DNA from: Ruixingdingia sedimenti
Lineage (GTDB): Bacteria > Pseudomonadota > Alphaproteobacteria > Rhodobacterales > Rhodobacteraceae
DNA length: 64,000 nucleotides
Direction of reading: 5' to 3'
Assembly (NCBI RefSeq): GCF_031432425.1
Contig: NZ_JAVKPH010000018.1
Span: 1-64,000 of the forward strand
The notes beneath the pieces were generated by a model. It had not been told where the DNA came from and searched no databases. It saw only the letters and a list, made by a program, of their open reading frames with translations. Position 1 is the stretch's first letter, and every line of letters begins with the position of its first letter. Below are positions 24,207 through 32,734 of the stretch, in pieces. A program made the position numbers and the translations under genes.

Positions 24207-24874
24207 AACACGATCGCAGTTTGCATGCTCGCGCTGGGCGGGTCGGGCCGGGCCACCCGAAGCGGTCCATGTCGGTTCAGCAGGCGTTAGAATGGGCCTT
24301 CCGTGTAGAGCATGCCCAGCTTGATCTACCTGAGCCGCCCGATCCAGAACGCGAGCAGGGGTTTGGCTTTGGCCTCGAATACGTACTACTGCAGCGCGCT
24401 ATCCTCGGCTGCAAGGTCGATGGCGGGCAGTACAAGATCGGCAGCTACACCCATGAGGATGCCGAGGTGATTGCGGCTACCATCGCTGGAATCCCGGACA
24501 GCCTCGGCGGAAAGCGCATGGCTATACGCGTGGCCGAGCTCGCACGCGCTGGGCTGACGCCGGACTGGATGCCAGGGGCCGTCCCGCGTTGTGTGCCGGT
24601 CGAAATGAAGCGCAACCAGCATGGAGAACGGGCCACTACCGTGGTGGTCGGGACCGAGCGCGTGCTGTCACGTGGAAAAGTGCGAACGGTGGAGGTGCTC
24701 GCCTGCCCAGTGACGTTTTCGCCACATCCGCAGAACATCGAAGCAGCGCGACGAGCTTACTCAGATTGGCGCGGAGCGGTTGGGTGGGTACGCGAGGGCT
24801 TGCTGGCCGGGGGCCTATTGCGGGAAATTTCGATCACCGATGCGATGCCGAGGAGAACACCGTGGGAAACATGA
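24203..24874 (+). CDS. conserved phage protein, unknown function
   Basis: A 223-residue protein starting in an ATGA overlap with the initiator-like gene. No catalytic motif is recognised. Visible segments are SVQQALEWAFRVEHAQLDLP near the N-terminus, a mixed middle with SYTHEDAEVIAATIAGIPDS, and a basic RVLSRGKVRTVEVL strand. It ends the overlapped early operon. The next gene, the reverse transcriptase, starts 126 bases on and has a very different base composition. A role in replication or late-gene control is possible but unsupported. Confidence 0.6.
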   Translation: MKHDRSLHARAGRVGPGHPKRSMSVQQALEWAFRVEHAQLDLPEPPDPEREQGFGFGLEYVLLQRAILGCKVDGGQYKIGSYTHEDAEVIAATIAGIPDSLGGKRMAIRVAELARAGLTPDWMPGAVPRCVPVEMKRNQHGERATTVVVGTERVLSRGKVRTVEVLACPVTFSPHPQNIEAARRAYSDWRGAVGWVREGLLAGGLLREISITDAMPRRTPWET

Positions 24875-25000
24875 TGGACCGAGAGCAATCGCGCGCAACG
24901 CTATTTACAAGACCCCCTTTGGCAGACCAAAATACGCAAATAACTGGGTAGCATCGCAGAGCTCTAGTGAATCAGAAACTAATCGCATTGGAAAAGATGC

Positions 25001-27088
25001 TTGACTGATCTTGCGCGTGTCTTTGACTTGGCAAACCTTCGACGAGCTTATCGCTGGACGATGTCAAACCCTGACGCAGCATACAAGTCTTATTTCCGTG
25101 ACTCTTATGAAGCCTTCGCTATTGCCCCCGACAGCCATCTCAAATGGATCAGGGCTGAAGGCCTGAAAGACCGCTACGAGGTTTCCCATGCTTCCAAAGT
25201 TTTAGTGCCCAAGCCTTCTGGCGCCCTCAGGGCAATAACTTTGCTAAAAGTCGAGGACCAGATTGTCTATCAAGCTATAGTAAATATAATTTCTGAAGAA
25301 CTCAAAAAGGAAACAAAACATCGCTATGAGAAGCGCGTATTTGCGCATCTTTATGCGGGCAAATCGTCCAAGTTCTTCAATATCAAGTGGCAGCGGAGCT
25401 ATAGAAAATTTTCGAATTGCCTGCGTGACCATCACTCGCACGGATATAATCATATTGCCAATTTTGACTTGGCGTCGTTCTATGACTCTATTGATCACCA
25501 TGTTCTAGTTCACTTCTTGAAGGAGCTAAGTATCGACGAGGACACCATCGAGTACTTGATGCTCTGCCTTCGAAAATGGACTTCCACGACATGGAGCAAT
25601 GGGCCGACAAACATCTACCACGAGCACGGTATACCACAGGGACCACTCGCCTCTGGCATGCTCTCGGAGGCAGTTCTCCAACATTTGGACAAGGCCGGAG
25701 AACAGGGCGCGCGGCGTATTTTCTATCTTCGGTATGTTGACGATATAAAGATTTTGGCGAAGGCTGAAAAAGATCTTCGCGCAAAGCTTATCAAGTTAGA
25801 CATTGCATCCAAAGAGATTGGGCTTTTCCCCCAGACGGCTAAAATAAATATTCGTAAGGTCGGCGATCCTGAAGCCGAGATCAAATCCGTCAGTCGACCG
25901 CCTGAGCCCTCAGTTATTCCTGCCGTCGACCAGAAGAAGCTAACAGTGCGTGTTCTTGAGCTATGTCGTCGTGGTCGCGTCGTTTCATCAGACTCGACGC
26001 GCTTTAAATATCTTCTGGCCAAAGTAAATCCGAACCATCGGTTAAATTCGCGGCTCATTAAGGTTCTTCAGTCTCATCCAGAATATGCGCCCAATATTGC
26101 CTCCTACATTGCGAAGTACACAAAGGTACCTGCGGGCATGGCAGCCGATATCAAGGCCTATCTCGATGATCAGGAGCTCTATCATTCTGTTCTGGCTGTC
26201 ATCCTTGACGCTTGTCTGGGGCGCCTCCCGACGCCATTCGACGATGAGGTTGGAAAGGCCGCTGCAAATCGGCTTCTGCGTCCGAAGAGAGGAGCATTGC
26301 CGCTTCAGCCAACCTACAAATCATCCTTGATTTCGTGGGCGCTTGCTACGCGCAGACTCAAGTTCACGGAATACGAGATGATTATCGCAGCAGAATCTGA
26401 CTGGTGGATCAAAAAACGCTCGGTAAGCGCCTTAACTTCGGATACTTTCGATGCGGAAAGTTATAACTCATTTCTTAATTCTCGACTGCGCGAAAATGAA
26501 TCGGAAGTGGCCAGAATTTGTGCGGCGAAGATTCTTGAAGGTGGCGACAAACTTCTTAAACCTCACGGATCTATTGAAACAACGGCAAAGCACGTTCTTA
26601 GAGCAGCAAAGCTCATACGAGTTGTCGGTGCGCCGGACAGCCGATTACCAGAAATTATCGCTTTTATTCTAGATCGAAAACCCACGGCTTTTGACTGGAA
26701 GACTCTTTTTGGGTCAGGGCATAGACATGCTGAACGAATGATGATTTTGCTTAAACGGGATCGTGAGGCTAACATTGAGAAGTTCCTTGTACATTTGGAT
26801 AGCTGGTGCGACCTCCTTTGCGCTGAAATTTACCATCGACTTAAGCCGGGAAAGAACTACCCTAATTACGGATCGGCATTAAAAGATCCTTTTCTCTCTG
26901 GGGCTTTGCCGATGGCGATACCAGCATTCAATGCACTGCATAACCTACGACTTGAATCCAGCGTGGCTCACCCCCGTAGCCACAAGACCGGTGAGCCCAC
27001 AAGACGGTTGAAACACAGAGATTTTTACAAAATACGAAAGCAGCTCATTTTAGCCTTTGACGAAATAGAGCGCATAATTGTTCCATGA
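25001..27088 (+). CDS. reverse transcriptase with C-terminal HEPN-like motif (AbiA-like / defence RT)
   Basis: A 695-residue protein from a TTG at 25001; an ATG at 25061 is an alternative. RT motifs are clear: VPKPSGALRAITLLKVEDQI (69-88), FDLASFYDSID (155-165, first catalytic Asp), GIPQGPLASGML (210-221) and YVDD (245-248). About 400 helical residues follow, ending with RLESSVAH (R650-H657), which fits the HEPN RNase pattern R-x4-6-H. RT plus helical repeats plus HEPN is the AbiA architecture, an abortive-infection protein. There is no group II intron maturase/endonuclease part and no retron ncRNA was recognised. The gene is visibly AT-rich beside its neighbours, a sign of recent transfer. 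It sits as cargo inside the prophage. Confidence 0.85.
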   Translation: MTDLARVFDLANLRRAYRWTMSNPDAAYKSYFRDSYEAFAIAPDSHLKWIRAEGLKDRYEVSHASKVLVPKPSGALRAITLLKVEDQIVYQAIVNIISEELKKETKHRYEKRVFAHLYAGKSSKFFNIKWQRSYRKFSNCLRDHHSHGYNHIANFDLASFYDSIDHHVLVHFLKELSIDEDTIEYLMLCLRKWTSTTWSNGPTNIYHEHGIPQGPLASGMLSEAVLQHLDKAGEQGARRIFYLRYVDDIKILAKAEKDLRAKLIKLDIASKEIGLFPQTAKINIRKVGDPEAEIKSVSRPPEPSVIPAVDQKKLTVRVLELCRRGRVVSSDSTRFKYLLAKVNPNHRLNSRLIKVLQSHPEYAPNIASYIAKYTKVPAGMAADIKAYLDDQELYHSVLAVILDACLGRLPTPFDDEVGKAAANRLLRPKRGALPLQPTYKSSLISWALATRRLKFTEYEMIIAAESDWWIKKRSVSALTSDTFDAESYNSFLNSRLRENESEVARICAAKILEGGDKLLKPHGSIETTAKHVLRAAKLIRVVGAPDSRLPEIIAFILDRKPTAFDWKTLFGSGHRHAERMMILLKRDREANIEKFLVHLDSWCDLLCAEIYHRLKPGKNYPNYGSALKDPFLSGALPMAIPAFNALHNLRLESSVAHPRSHKTGEPTRRLKHRDFYKIRKQLILAFDEIERIIVP

Positions 27089-27659
27089 GGCTCCCGCATT
27101 CAAGAAAATTAACGCTTGATCAATGTGACAGAAGCAAATGGCAAATGCTTTACGCAGTTAGTCAGACTTCTGGTTAGCTGCGAGCAGAGGGTCGATAAAC
27201 TGGAGCCCTGTATGATCTTGGCCAGGTGATCGGTCGTTATGGGCAAGTCACGCCCCCCTCCCATGGTTCCTCCCGGGCGCGATCCGTATACGGGGGGGCT
27301 GAGCGCGCAAGTTTTCCAGCGTCTGGCCTTTTCACCGGGGAATCCAGCTGGAATCCACCTCAGCGGCCATGCCGAAAATTCTGACTCAATATCAGACTCT
27401 TACGGGATCGCCCCGCTGGCGGAGGTGGATTCCACCGGGAAGCCGGGGAATCCACCCAGCTGAATCCACTGGCCACCGAAGCCACCTGTGGAAGCCACTC
27501 GTGACGCAGCTTGCCAGAACGCATTGAATCCACGCGTAAAAATGGTTTGACAAAGCTGCCCCCCTTGACGTAGCAAAGAACCATCGAAGAATTGCGCCCG
27601 GAGGAACCCCCTCGCGGGCGTTTTACATTTCCCCTCCCCCACATCTCGAGCCCCATCCC
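27089..27659. repeat. 571-base non-coding gap with a GAATCCAC repeat cluster
   Basis: No convincing gene is present; a 74-codon frame at 27239 is proline-rich and lacks homologous features. The middle carries six copies of GAATCCA(C/G): 27340, 27351, 27425 (inverted), 27448, 27462 and 27526. One of these forms the 13-bp palindrome GGTGGATTCCACC at 27424-27436. The cluster may be a regulator-binding array upstream of the methylase genes. A TTGACA box at 27547-27552 could be the -35 of their promoter. Confidence 0.5.
27595..27624 (+). terminator. terminator-like hairpin before the methylase genes
   Basis: CGCCCG-GAGG pairs with CCTC-G-CGGGCG (one bulged base, short loop) and is followed at once by TTTTACATTT. 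It lies 36 bases before the first methylase start. It may end transcription from the reverse transcriptase region or act as an attenuator on the methylase mRNA. Confidence 0.5.
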
Positions 27660-28922
27660 ATGGACCTCGTCTTCGCGCCGAGCCAGATCGAAACCTGGCC
27701 GATCAACCGGCTGCGCCCCTATGCGCGCAATGCCAAGATGCATGGCGACGATCAGGTGGCGAAGATTGCCGCCAGCATGGCGAAGTTCGGCTGGACCGTG
27801 CCCTGCATGGTGGCCGACGACGGCGAGCTGATCGCAGGCCATGGGCGGGTGCTGGCGGCGACGATGCTCGGGCTGACCGAGGTGCCGGTGATCCGGCTCA
27901 GCCATCTCGACGAGGCCGAACGCCGGGCCTACCGGATCGCCGACAACAAGCTGACGGAACTGGGCGAATGGGACGAGGCCATGCTGCGCGACGAGATCGC
28001 GGGGCTCCTGGCCGAAGATTTCGACCTTTCGCTGCTCGGCATCAGCGACGATGACCTCGACGCCTTGCTACAGGACCCAGAGACGCTGGGCGGCGATGGC
28101 CCTGTTGAGGGCGAGGACGATGTGCCCGAGGTGCCCGTCACGCCGGTCTCGGTGCCGGGCGACCTCTGGCAACTGGGCGCGCATCGAATGATCTGCGGCG
28201 ACAGCACCGCGGCCGATGTGGTGGGGCGGCTGCTCGGCGACGTGCGCCCCCTGCTGATGGTGACCGATCCACCCTATGGCGTGGAGTATGACCCCTCCTG
28301 GCGCAACCAAGCCGGCGCAGCGAAGACCAGGCGCACCGGCAAGGTTCTGAACGATGACCGGGCCGACTGGCGCGAGGCATGGGCGCTGTTCCCGGGCGAT
28401 GTCGCCTACGTCTGGCACGGCGCACTGCATGCGGCGACAGTGGCCGACAGCCTAGTGGCGGCGGGCTTCGCCATCCGGTCGCAGATCATCTGGGCGAAGG
28501 ACCGGCTGGTTCTCAGCCGTGGCGATTATCACTGGCAGCACGAACCCTGCTGGTACGCGGTGCGCGCCAAGGGCAAGGGCCACTGGGCCGGGGACCGCAA
28601 GCAGACCACGCTGTGGCAGATTGCCAACCGGGATCAGGATGCTGACACTGTGCATGGCACGCAGAAACCAGTCGAATGCATGCGGCGGCCCATCCTGAAC
28701 AACTCGAGCCCCGGTCAGGCGGTGTATGAACCCTTCATGGGGTCGGGCACCACGCTGATCGCGGCTGAAACCACGGGCCGGGTCTGCTTCGGCGTGGAAC
28801 TGAACCCGGCCTATGTCGATGTCGCCATCGAACGCTGGCAGGCCTTCACGGGTCAGGAGGCCATGCTGGCGGAAACCGGCGAGAGTTTCGCCGCCCTCAA
28901 GGCCAAACGGCTCGCGGCATGA
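27660..28922 (+). CDS. ParB-like nuclease/ParB-N domain fused to DNA methyltransferase (DPPY type)
   Basis: A 420-residue phage protein. The N-terminal ParB/Srx-like domain (about 10-130) contains GELIAGHGRVLAA (55-67) and ERRAYRIADNKLTELG. The C-terminal methyltransferase has the catalytic motif DPPY (203-206) and the SAM-binding FMGSGTTLIAAE segment near residue 360, in the order of beta-class enzymes. DPPY suggests N6-adenine methylation. Such orphan phage methylases probably protect phage DNA from host restriction; no partner nuclease is seen. Its stop overlaps the start of a paralogous gene. Confidence 0.9.
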   Translation: MDLVFAPSQIETWPINRLRPYARNAKMHGDDQVAKIAASMAKFGWTVPCMVADDGELIAGHGRVLAATMLGLTEVPVIRLSHLDEAERRAYRIADNKLTELGEWDEAMLRDEIAGLLAEDFDLSLLGISDDDLDALLQDPETLGGDGPVEGEDDVPEVPVTPVSVPGDLWQLGAHRMICGDSTAADVVGRLLGDVRPLLMVTDPPYGVEYDPSWRNQAGAAKTRRTGKVLNDDRADWREAWALFPGDVAYVWHGALHAATVADSLVAAGFAIRSQIIWAKDRLVLSRGDYHWQHEPCWYAVRAKGKGHWAGDRKQTTLWQIANRDQDADTVHGTQKPVECMRRPILNNSSPGQAVYEPFMGSGTTLIAAETTGRVCFGVELNPAYVDVAIERWQAFTGQEAMLAETGESFAALKAKRLAA

Positions 28923-30295
28923 CGATGCATCTGCGCCCGAGCCAGATCGCGTTCTGGCCGCTGGATCGCCTCAAACCCTATGCGCGCAATGCCAAGACCC
29001 ATGACGCCGACCAGGTGGCAAGGATCGCCGCCAGCATGGCCGAGTTCGGCTGGACCGTCCCTTGCCTCGTAGCAGGCGACGGTGAGCTGATCGCAGGCCA
29101 TGGCCGCGTCCTAGCCGCCGCACAGCTTGGGCTGGCCGAGGCGCCGGTCATCGTGCTGGACCATCTGACCGAGGCGCAGCGCCGGGCATATCGGATCGCA
29201 GACAACAAACTAACCGAGATGGGCGGCTGGGATGAGGCGCTGCTGCTCGAGGAACTGCGGGGACTGGAGGCCGAGGATTTCGACCTTGGTCTGATCGGGA
29301 TCCTCGAGGATGAGCTGGACGCGCTGCTCCACGATGCCGATGACAATCGCACGCCGATTGACAATGACACTGCCGACACCATCCCCGAGCCCCCGGCCGA
29401 GCCGATCACGCGGCCCGGCGACATCTGGGCGCTCGGGCATCACCGGCTGATCTGCGGCGATGCAACCAACCCGGGTGTGGTGGCGCGGCTGATGGACGGC
29501 GCGCAAGCCTCGCTGATGTTCACCTCGCCGCCCTATGCCCAGCAGCGCGACTATGGTGCGGCGAAGGCAAAACTCGGTGATTGGGACGCACTGATGCAGG
29601 GCGTCTTTGCCGCGGCGCCCGTCACAGCTGATACCCAGCTGCTGGTCAACCTCGGCCTTGTCCATCGCGATGGCGAGTGGATCCCATATTGGGAAGGCTG
29701 GCTCGACTGGATGCGCGCGCAGGGCTGGCGGCGCTTCGGCTGGTATGTCTGGGACCAGGGGCCGGGTCTGCCCGGCGACTGGAACGGACGGCTGGCGCCG
29801 TCGCACGAGTTCATCTTCCACTTCAACCGCCAGCCCCGGAAGCCGAACAAGACGGTCGAGAGCAAGCACGCGGGCGAAACGCTCGGCGGTGGCGGGCTGC
29901 GCGGGGCCGACGGCACTGTCCACCGCAAGACCGGGTTCGGCAAGGCGATCCAGAGCCACCGCATCCCCGACAGCGTCTTTCGGATCATGCGGCACAAGGG
30001 CGGGTTGGGCGCGGCCGGATCGCACCCGGCCGTCTTCCCCGTAGCGCTGGTCGAGGCGGTGCTGGAGGCCTTCACCGATCCGGGCGACCTGGTGTACGAG
30101 CCCTTCTGCGGCTCCGGCACCCAGCTGATCGCAGCCGAGCGCACCGGGCGGCGCTGCTGCGCAGTGGAGCTGGATCCCGTCTATTGCGACGTCGCGGTGC
30201 GGCGATGGGAAATGGCGACGGGGCGGACGGCCAGTCGCATCGTTAGGGAGGAGGAAGCACAGAAGCCTGTGCGCCGGTCGAGGAAGCGAGCATGA
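28919..30295 (+). CDS. second ParB-N/DNA methyltransferase fusion (SPPY type)
   Basis: A 458-residue paralogue of the preceding gene. The first 130 residues are near copies (PYARNAK, QVARIAASMAEFGWTVPC, GELIAGHGRVLAA, RIADNKLTEMG). The catalytic domain differs: TSPPYAQQRDYG (SPPY 203-206) and YEPFCGSGTQLIAAE. SPPY is typical of N4-cytosine methylases, so the pair probably marks two kinds of site. It overlaps the previous stop by four bases (ATGA) and the next start likewise. The pair looks like a duplicated ParB part with an exchanged catalytic part. Confidence 0.9.
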   Translation: MTMHLRPSQIAFWPLDRLKPYARNAKTHDADQVARIAASMAEFGWTVPCLVAGDGELIAGHGRVLAAAQLGLAEAPVIVLDHLTEAQRRAYRIADNKLTEMGGWDEALLLEELRGLEAEDFDLGLIGILEDELDALLHDADDNRTPIDNDTADTIPEPPAEPITRPGDIWALGHHRLICGDATNPGVVARLMDGAQASLMFTSPPYAQQRDYGAAKAKLGDWDALMQGVFAAAPVTADTQLLVNLGLVHRDGEWIPYWEGWLDWMRAQGWRRFGWYVWDQGPGLPGDWNGRLAPSHEFIFHFNRQPRKPNKTVESKHAGETLGGGGLRGADGTVHRKTGFGKAIQSHRIPDSVFRIMRHKGGLGAAGSHPAVFPVALVEAVLEAFTDPGDLVYEPFCGSGTQLIAAERTGRRCCAVELDPVYCDVAVRRWEMATGRTASRIVREEEAQKPVRRSRKRA

Positions 30296-30507
30296 CGCAG
30301 TCGCGCCGCATGTCGCTGCTCGAGGCCATCACCAATGTCGCTGTGGGCTACGCGCTGGCGGTCACGGCGCAGATCATAGTGTTTCCGTGGTTCGGGCTGC
30401 ATCCCAGCCTTGGTGAGAACATGGCGCTGGGTGCAGTATTCGTGGGGATATCGTTGGTGCGCAGCTATGCGCTGCGTAGGCTGTTCGAGGCGGTCGGCAA
30501 GCGGTAG
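30292..30507 (+). CDS. small phage membrane protein (DUF7220-like)
   Basis: A 71-residue protein with two predicted membrane helices (AITNVAVGYALAVTAQIIVF, then MALGAVFVGISLVRSYAL) and basic ends. It starts in an ATGA overlap with the second methylase gene. Proteins of this size and pattern are common near methylase genes in alphaproteobacterial prophages. The function is unknown. It is not beside the lysis genes, so a holin role is unlikely. Confidence 0.65.
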   Translation: MTQSRRMSLLEAITNVAVGYALAVTAQIIVFPWFGLHPSLGENMALGAVFVGISLVRSYALRRLFEAVGKR

Positions 30508-30557
30508 ACTGGGGCAGCTATGCGGGACAAAGCGGACGGTCGCGTTGGCGTCGACCA

Positions 30558-31079
30558 CTATTCCATCATTCTCAGCAGCGAGTCGGTCACCATCGCCTTG
30601 ACCTCCGGCGACAGCGGTCGTCCGCCCATGGCCCGGTGAGCCCAAAGCCCGTCAGCTGCAATCCGCGCCAAGAAGTTTGCTCGGCCCACAGGATCATCCA
30701 CCTGCGGAGCCGGTGGTGCCCAATGATCCATCACTTCTGACCACACCTGAGCCAACCGTTCATCCCCGGCGCTTTCCAGCATCATCAGCAGCTCGGCCCG
30801 GGTGGCATCCCGGCTGCAGCTTTGCACATAGGCTTTGTAGCGGTCGGCGGGCAGGTCCGGGTCCGGTGTAAGACTGAGCAGTTGCGCCTCCCATTGCCGG
30901 GCAAGGTGCTGGTGCGTGGCTAGGATTAGCTCATCACGGGAGGAGAAGTGATAGATGATCCCTCCCCGGGTTATGCCGGTTTCTGCAGCCACAGCGTCGA
31001 AGGTGACCGCTGTGACCCCATCCCGCTCGATCAGCCGCACCACCCCATCGAGGATCTTGTCACGGTTGCTCTCTCTCAT
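30558..31079 (-). CDS. TetR-family transcriptional regulator
   Basis: The start is set at 31079, where ATG follows GAGGAG; a longer frame upstream has no such site. This gives 173 residues, slightly short for the family. The N-terminal TetR helix-turn-helix is clear (GVTAVTFDAVAAETGITRGG followed by IIYHFSSRDELI). The C-terminal ligand domain is shorter than usual. The gene lies 10 bases after the MFS transporter stop in the same direction, so both form one operon. A 26-bp operator-like repeat upstream of the transporter is its likely target. Confidence 0.88.
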   Translation of the reverse strand: MRESNRDKILDGVVRLIERDGVTAVTFDAVAAETGITRGGIIYHFSSRDELILATHQHLARQWEAQLLSLTPDPDLPADRYKAYVQSCSRDATRAELLMMLESAGDERLAQVWSEVMDHWAPPAPQVDDPVGRANFLARIAADGLWAHRAMGGRPLSPEVKAMVTDSLLRMME

Positions 31080-31089
31080 CGTGATCTCC

Positions 31090-32595
31090 TCAATGCGGAT
31101 AGTGCGAAGACTGCGAACCCGGTCCATAGGACCGCAGTAATACGCCGGTGAACAGCGCACCAAGCGCAATGACACCCGCGACGACATACATCACCATCAG
31201 GAAAGCGCGGTCAAACGCCGTTGACGCGGCCTGTTTTAGCGCAATGCCATCGGCGCCCATCTCATCGGCAATCGACAAAGCATTGGGCAGGCTGTCGCGC
31301 GCCGCCGCAGCGATGCCCCCAGGCAAAACAACGCCCAGAGAATAGACCGCCGCCATCAGGCTGCCCAAAAGGGCAACGGCAATCAGACTGCCGAACTCAA
31401 AGGAAACCTCCTCGACCGAGGCTGCCATCCCGGCGTTTTTCACCGGCGCATTGCCGACGATGGCAGTGGAGGCCACCGACATGGCCGCCCCGACCCCAGC
31501 ACCCGCAAGCACCGATCCGGCGATCAGCCAACCGATGCCGTGGCTGATCCCCAAGGTTGCGATCAGGACACCGACCGTCGCTACCGCCAGCCCGCCCGCG
31601 ATTAGGATGCGCAGCCCGATCCGGTGCAGGAAGGCACCACCAAGCATTGCGGTCGGCAGCGACCCGATGGCTGCCAACGAAACAAGGATGCCCGCCTGCA
31701 TGGGCGTGAAGCCGGCGACCAGCTGGAAGCGCTGCGTGGTTGCCAGTTGCAGCCCGGCGAAGGCGAACATGGCAAGGGCCGCAGCCAGAGTGCCCGCAAG
31801 GAAGGCCGGGTTGCGAAACAAGGCAAAGTTCAGGAGCGGGTCCGCCAGCCGGGATTGCCGACGCGTGAACAGGAGCGTTGCGATCAGGCCGATGGCTGCT
31901 GCGGCGGCGGGGACTGCCCAGGATTGCCCGGCATGAGCGGTTTCCTTGATGGCGATCACCAGCGCCGCTAGGGAAACCAACGCCAGCACGGATGAGACGA
32001 AATCCCAGTGCCGCGACCTGTCGGGAGCAACCCTCGGTGCCACAATCAGCGTCGAGATGAACGCGAGGGCCACCACCGGCACGTTCACCAGGAACACCGA
32101 TCCCCACCAGAAATGGGACAGCAGGAAGCCCGAGATGATTGGCCCGAGTGCGACGCCGATCACCGAGATCGAGCCCCAGATCGCGATGGCGAAATTGCGC
32201 TCTTTCTCATCGGTGAAGCTGACCCGCAGTAGGGCAAGCGTGGCGGGCATCATTGCGGCGGCACCGACCGCAAGGAAGGCCCGGGCCGCGATGAGGACAT
32301 TGGCCGTTGGCGCGAATGCCGCGACCAGCGAGGCGATGCCGAACAGGACCAGCCCGATCAGAAACATTAGACGATGCCCGACGCGGTCACCGAGCGTGCC
32401 CGCCCCAAGAAGCAACCCCGCCATGACAAGAGGATAGGCGTTGATGATCCACAGACCCTGGGTCTGGCTCGCGCCCAGTTCCCGGGTCAGGGTCGGCAGG
32501 GCGGTATAGAGGATGGAGTTGTCCAGCGTGATCAGCAGCAGACCAGCCGCCACAGTCACCAGAACCGCCCAACGGTTGCGGGGGGATACAGTCAT
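31090..32595 (-). CDS. MFS drug-efflux transporter, DHA2 (14-helix) family
   Basis: The start at 32595 (AAGGTG upstream) gives 501 residues with about 14 membrane helices. DHA2 features include LLITLDNSILYTALPTL in the first helix, the LGDRVGHRLMFLIG motif between helices 2 and 3, the ALGPIISGFLL antiporter motif C and a second-half pattern like SmvA/QacA pumps. It probably exports organic cations or disinfectants by proton antiport across the inner membrane. It forms an operon with the downstream TetR gene. Substrates are unknown. The pair is inserted inside the prophage and looks like cargo. Confidence 0.9.
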   Translation of the reverse strand: MTVSPRNRWAVLVTVAAGLLLITLDNSILYTALPTLTRELGASQTQGLWIINAYPLVMAGLLLGAGTLGDRVGHRLMFLIGLVLFGIASLVAAFAPTANVLIAARAFLAVGAAAMMPATLALLRVSFTDEKERNFAIAIWGSISVIGVALGPIISGFLLSHFWWGSVFLVNVPVVALAFISTLIVAPRVAPDRSRHWDFVSSVLALVSLAALVIAIKETAHAGQSWAVPAAAAAIGLIATLLFTRRQSRLADPLLNFALFRNPAFLAGTLAAALAMFAFAGLQLATTQRFQLVAGFTPMQAGILVSLAAIGSLPTAMLGGAFLHRIGLRILIAGGLAVATVGVLIATLGISHGIGWLIAGSVLAGAGVGAAMSVASTAIVGNAPVKNAGMAASVEEVSFEFGSLIAVALLGSLMAAVYSLGVVLPGGIAAAARDSLPNALSIADEMGADGIALKQAASTAFDRAFLMVMYVVAGVIALGALFTGVLLRSYGPGSQSSHYPH

Positions 32596-32620
32596 TTTCA
32601 ATGCACCTTGGCTAACACTT

Positions 32621-32646
32621 AACTATACTATCATGTTTGTATAGTT
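32621..32646. promoter_or_regulatory. putative TetR operator (AACTATAC-N10-GTATAGTT)
   Basis: A perfect 8-bp inverted repeat with a 10-base AT-rich spacer lies 26 bases upstream of the MFS transporter start. Its length and symmetry fit a TetR-family dimer site, and its location would block the efflux promoter. The binding protein is presumed to be the TetR regulator of the same operon. Confidence 0.7.
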
Positions 32647-32734
32647 TTGCTAGACTGATTTTGTTTGTGTCAACCGGCGGGCTGTGCTGCAGCATCACAC
32701 CAATCTAGGCGTCTGCTTTGGGCTCTTTTCGACG

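Noticed and set aside
27239..27463. 74-codon frame in the gap before the methylase genes
   Set aside because: Proline-rich, no ribosome binding site, and it overlaps the GAATCCAC repeat array, which better explains the sequence.
25001..27660. Group II intron or retron
   Set aside because: No maturase or endonuclease domain, no domain V-like RNA and no msr/msd-like inverted repeat was recognised near the reverse transcriptase.
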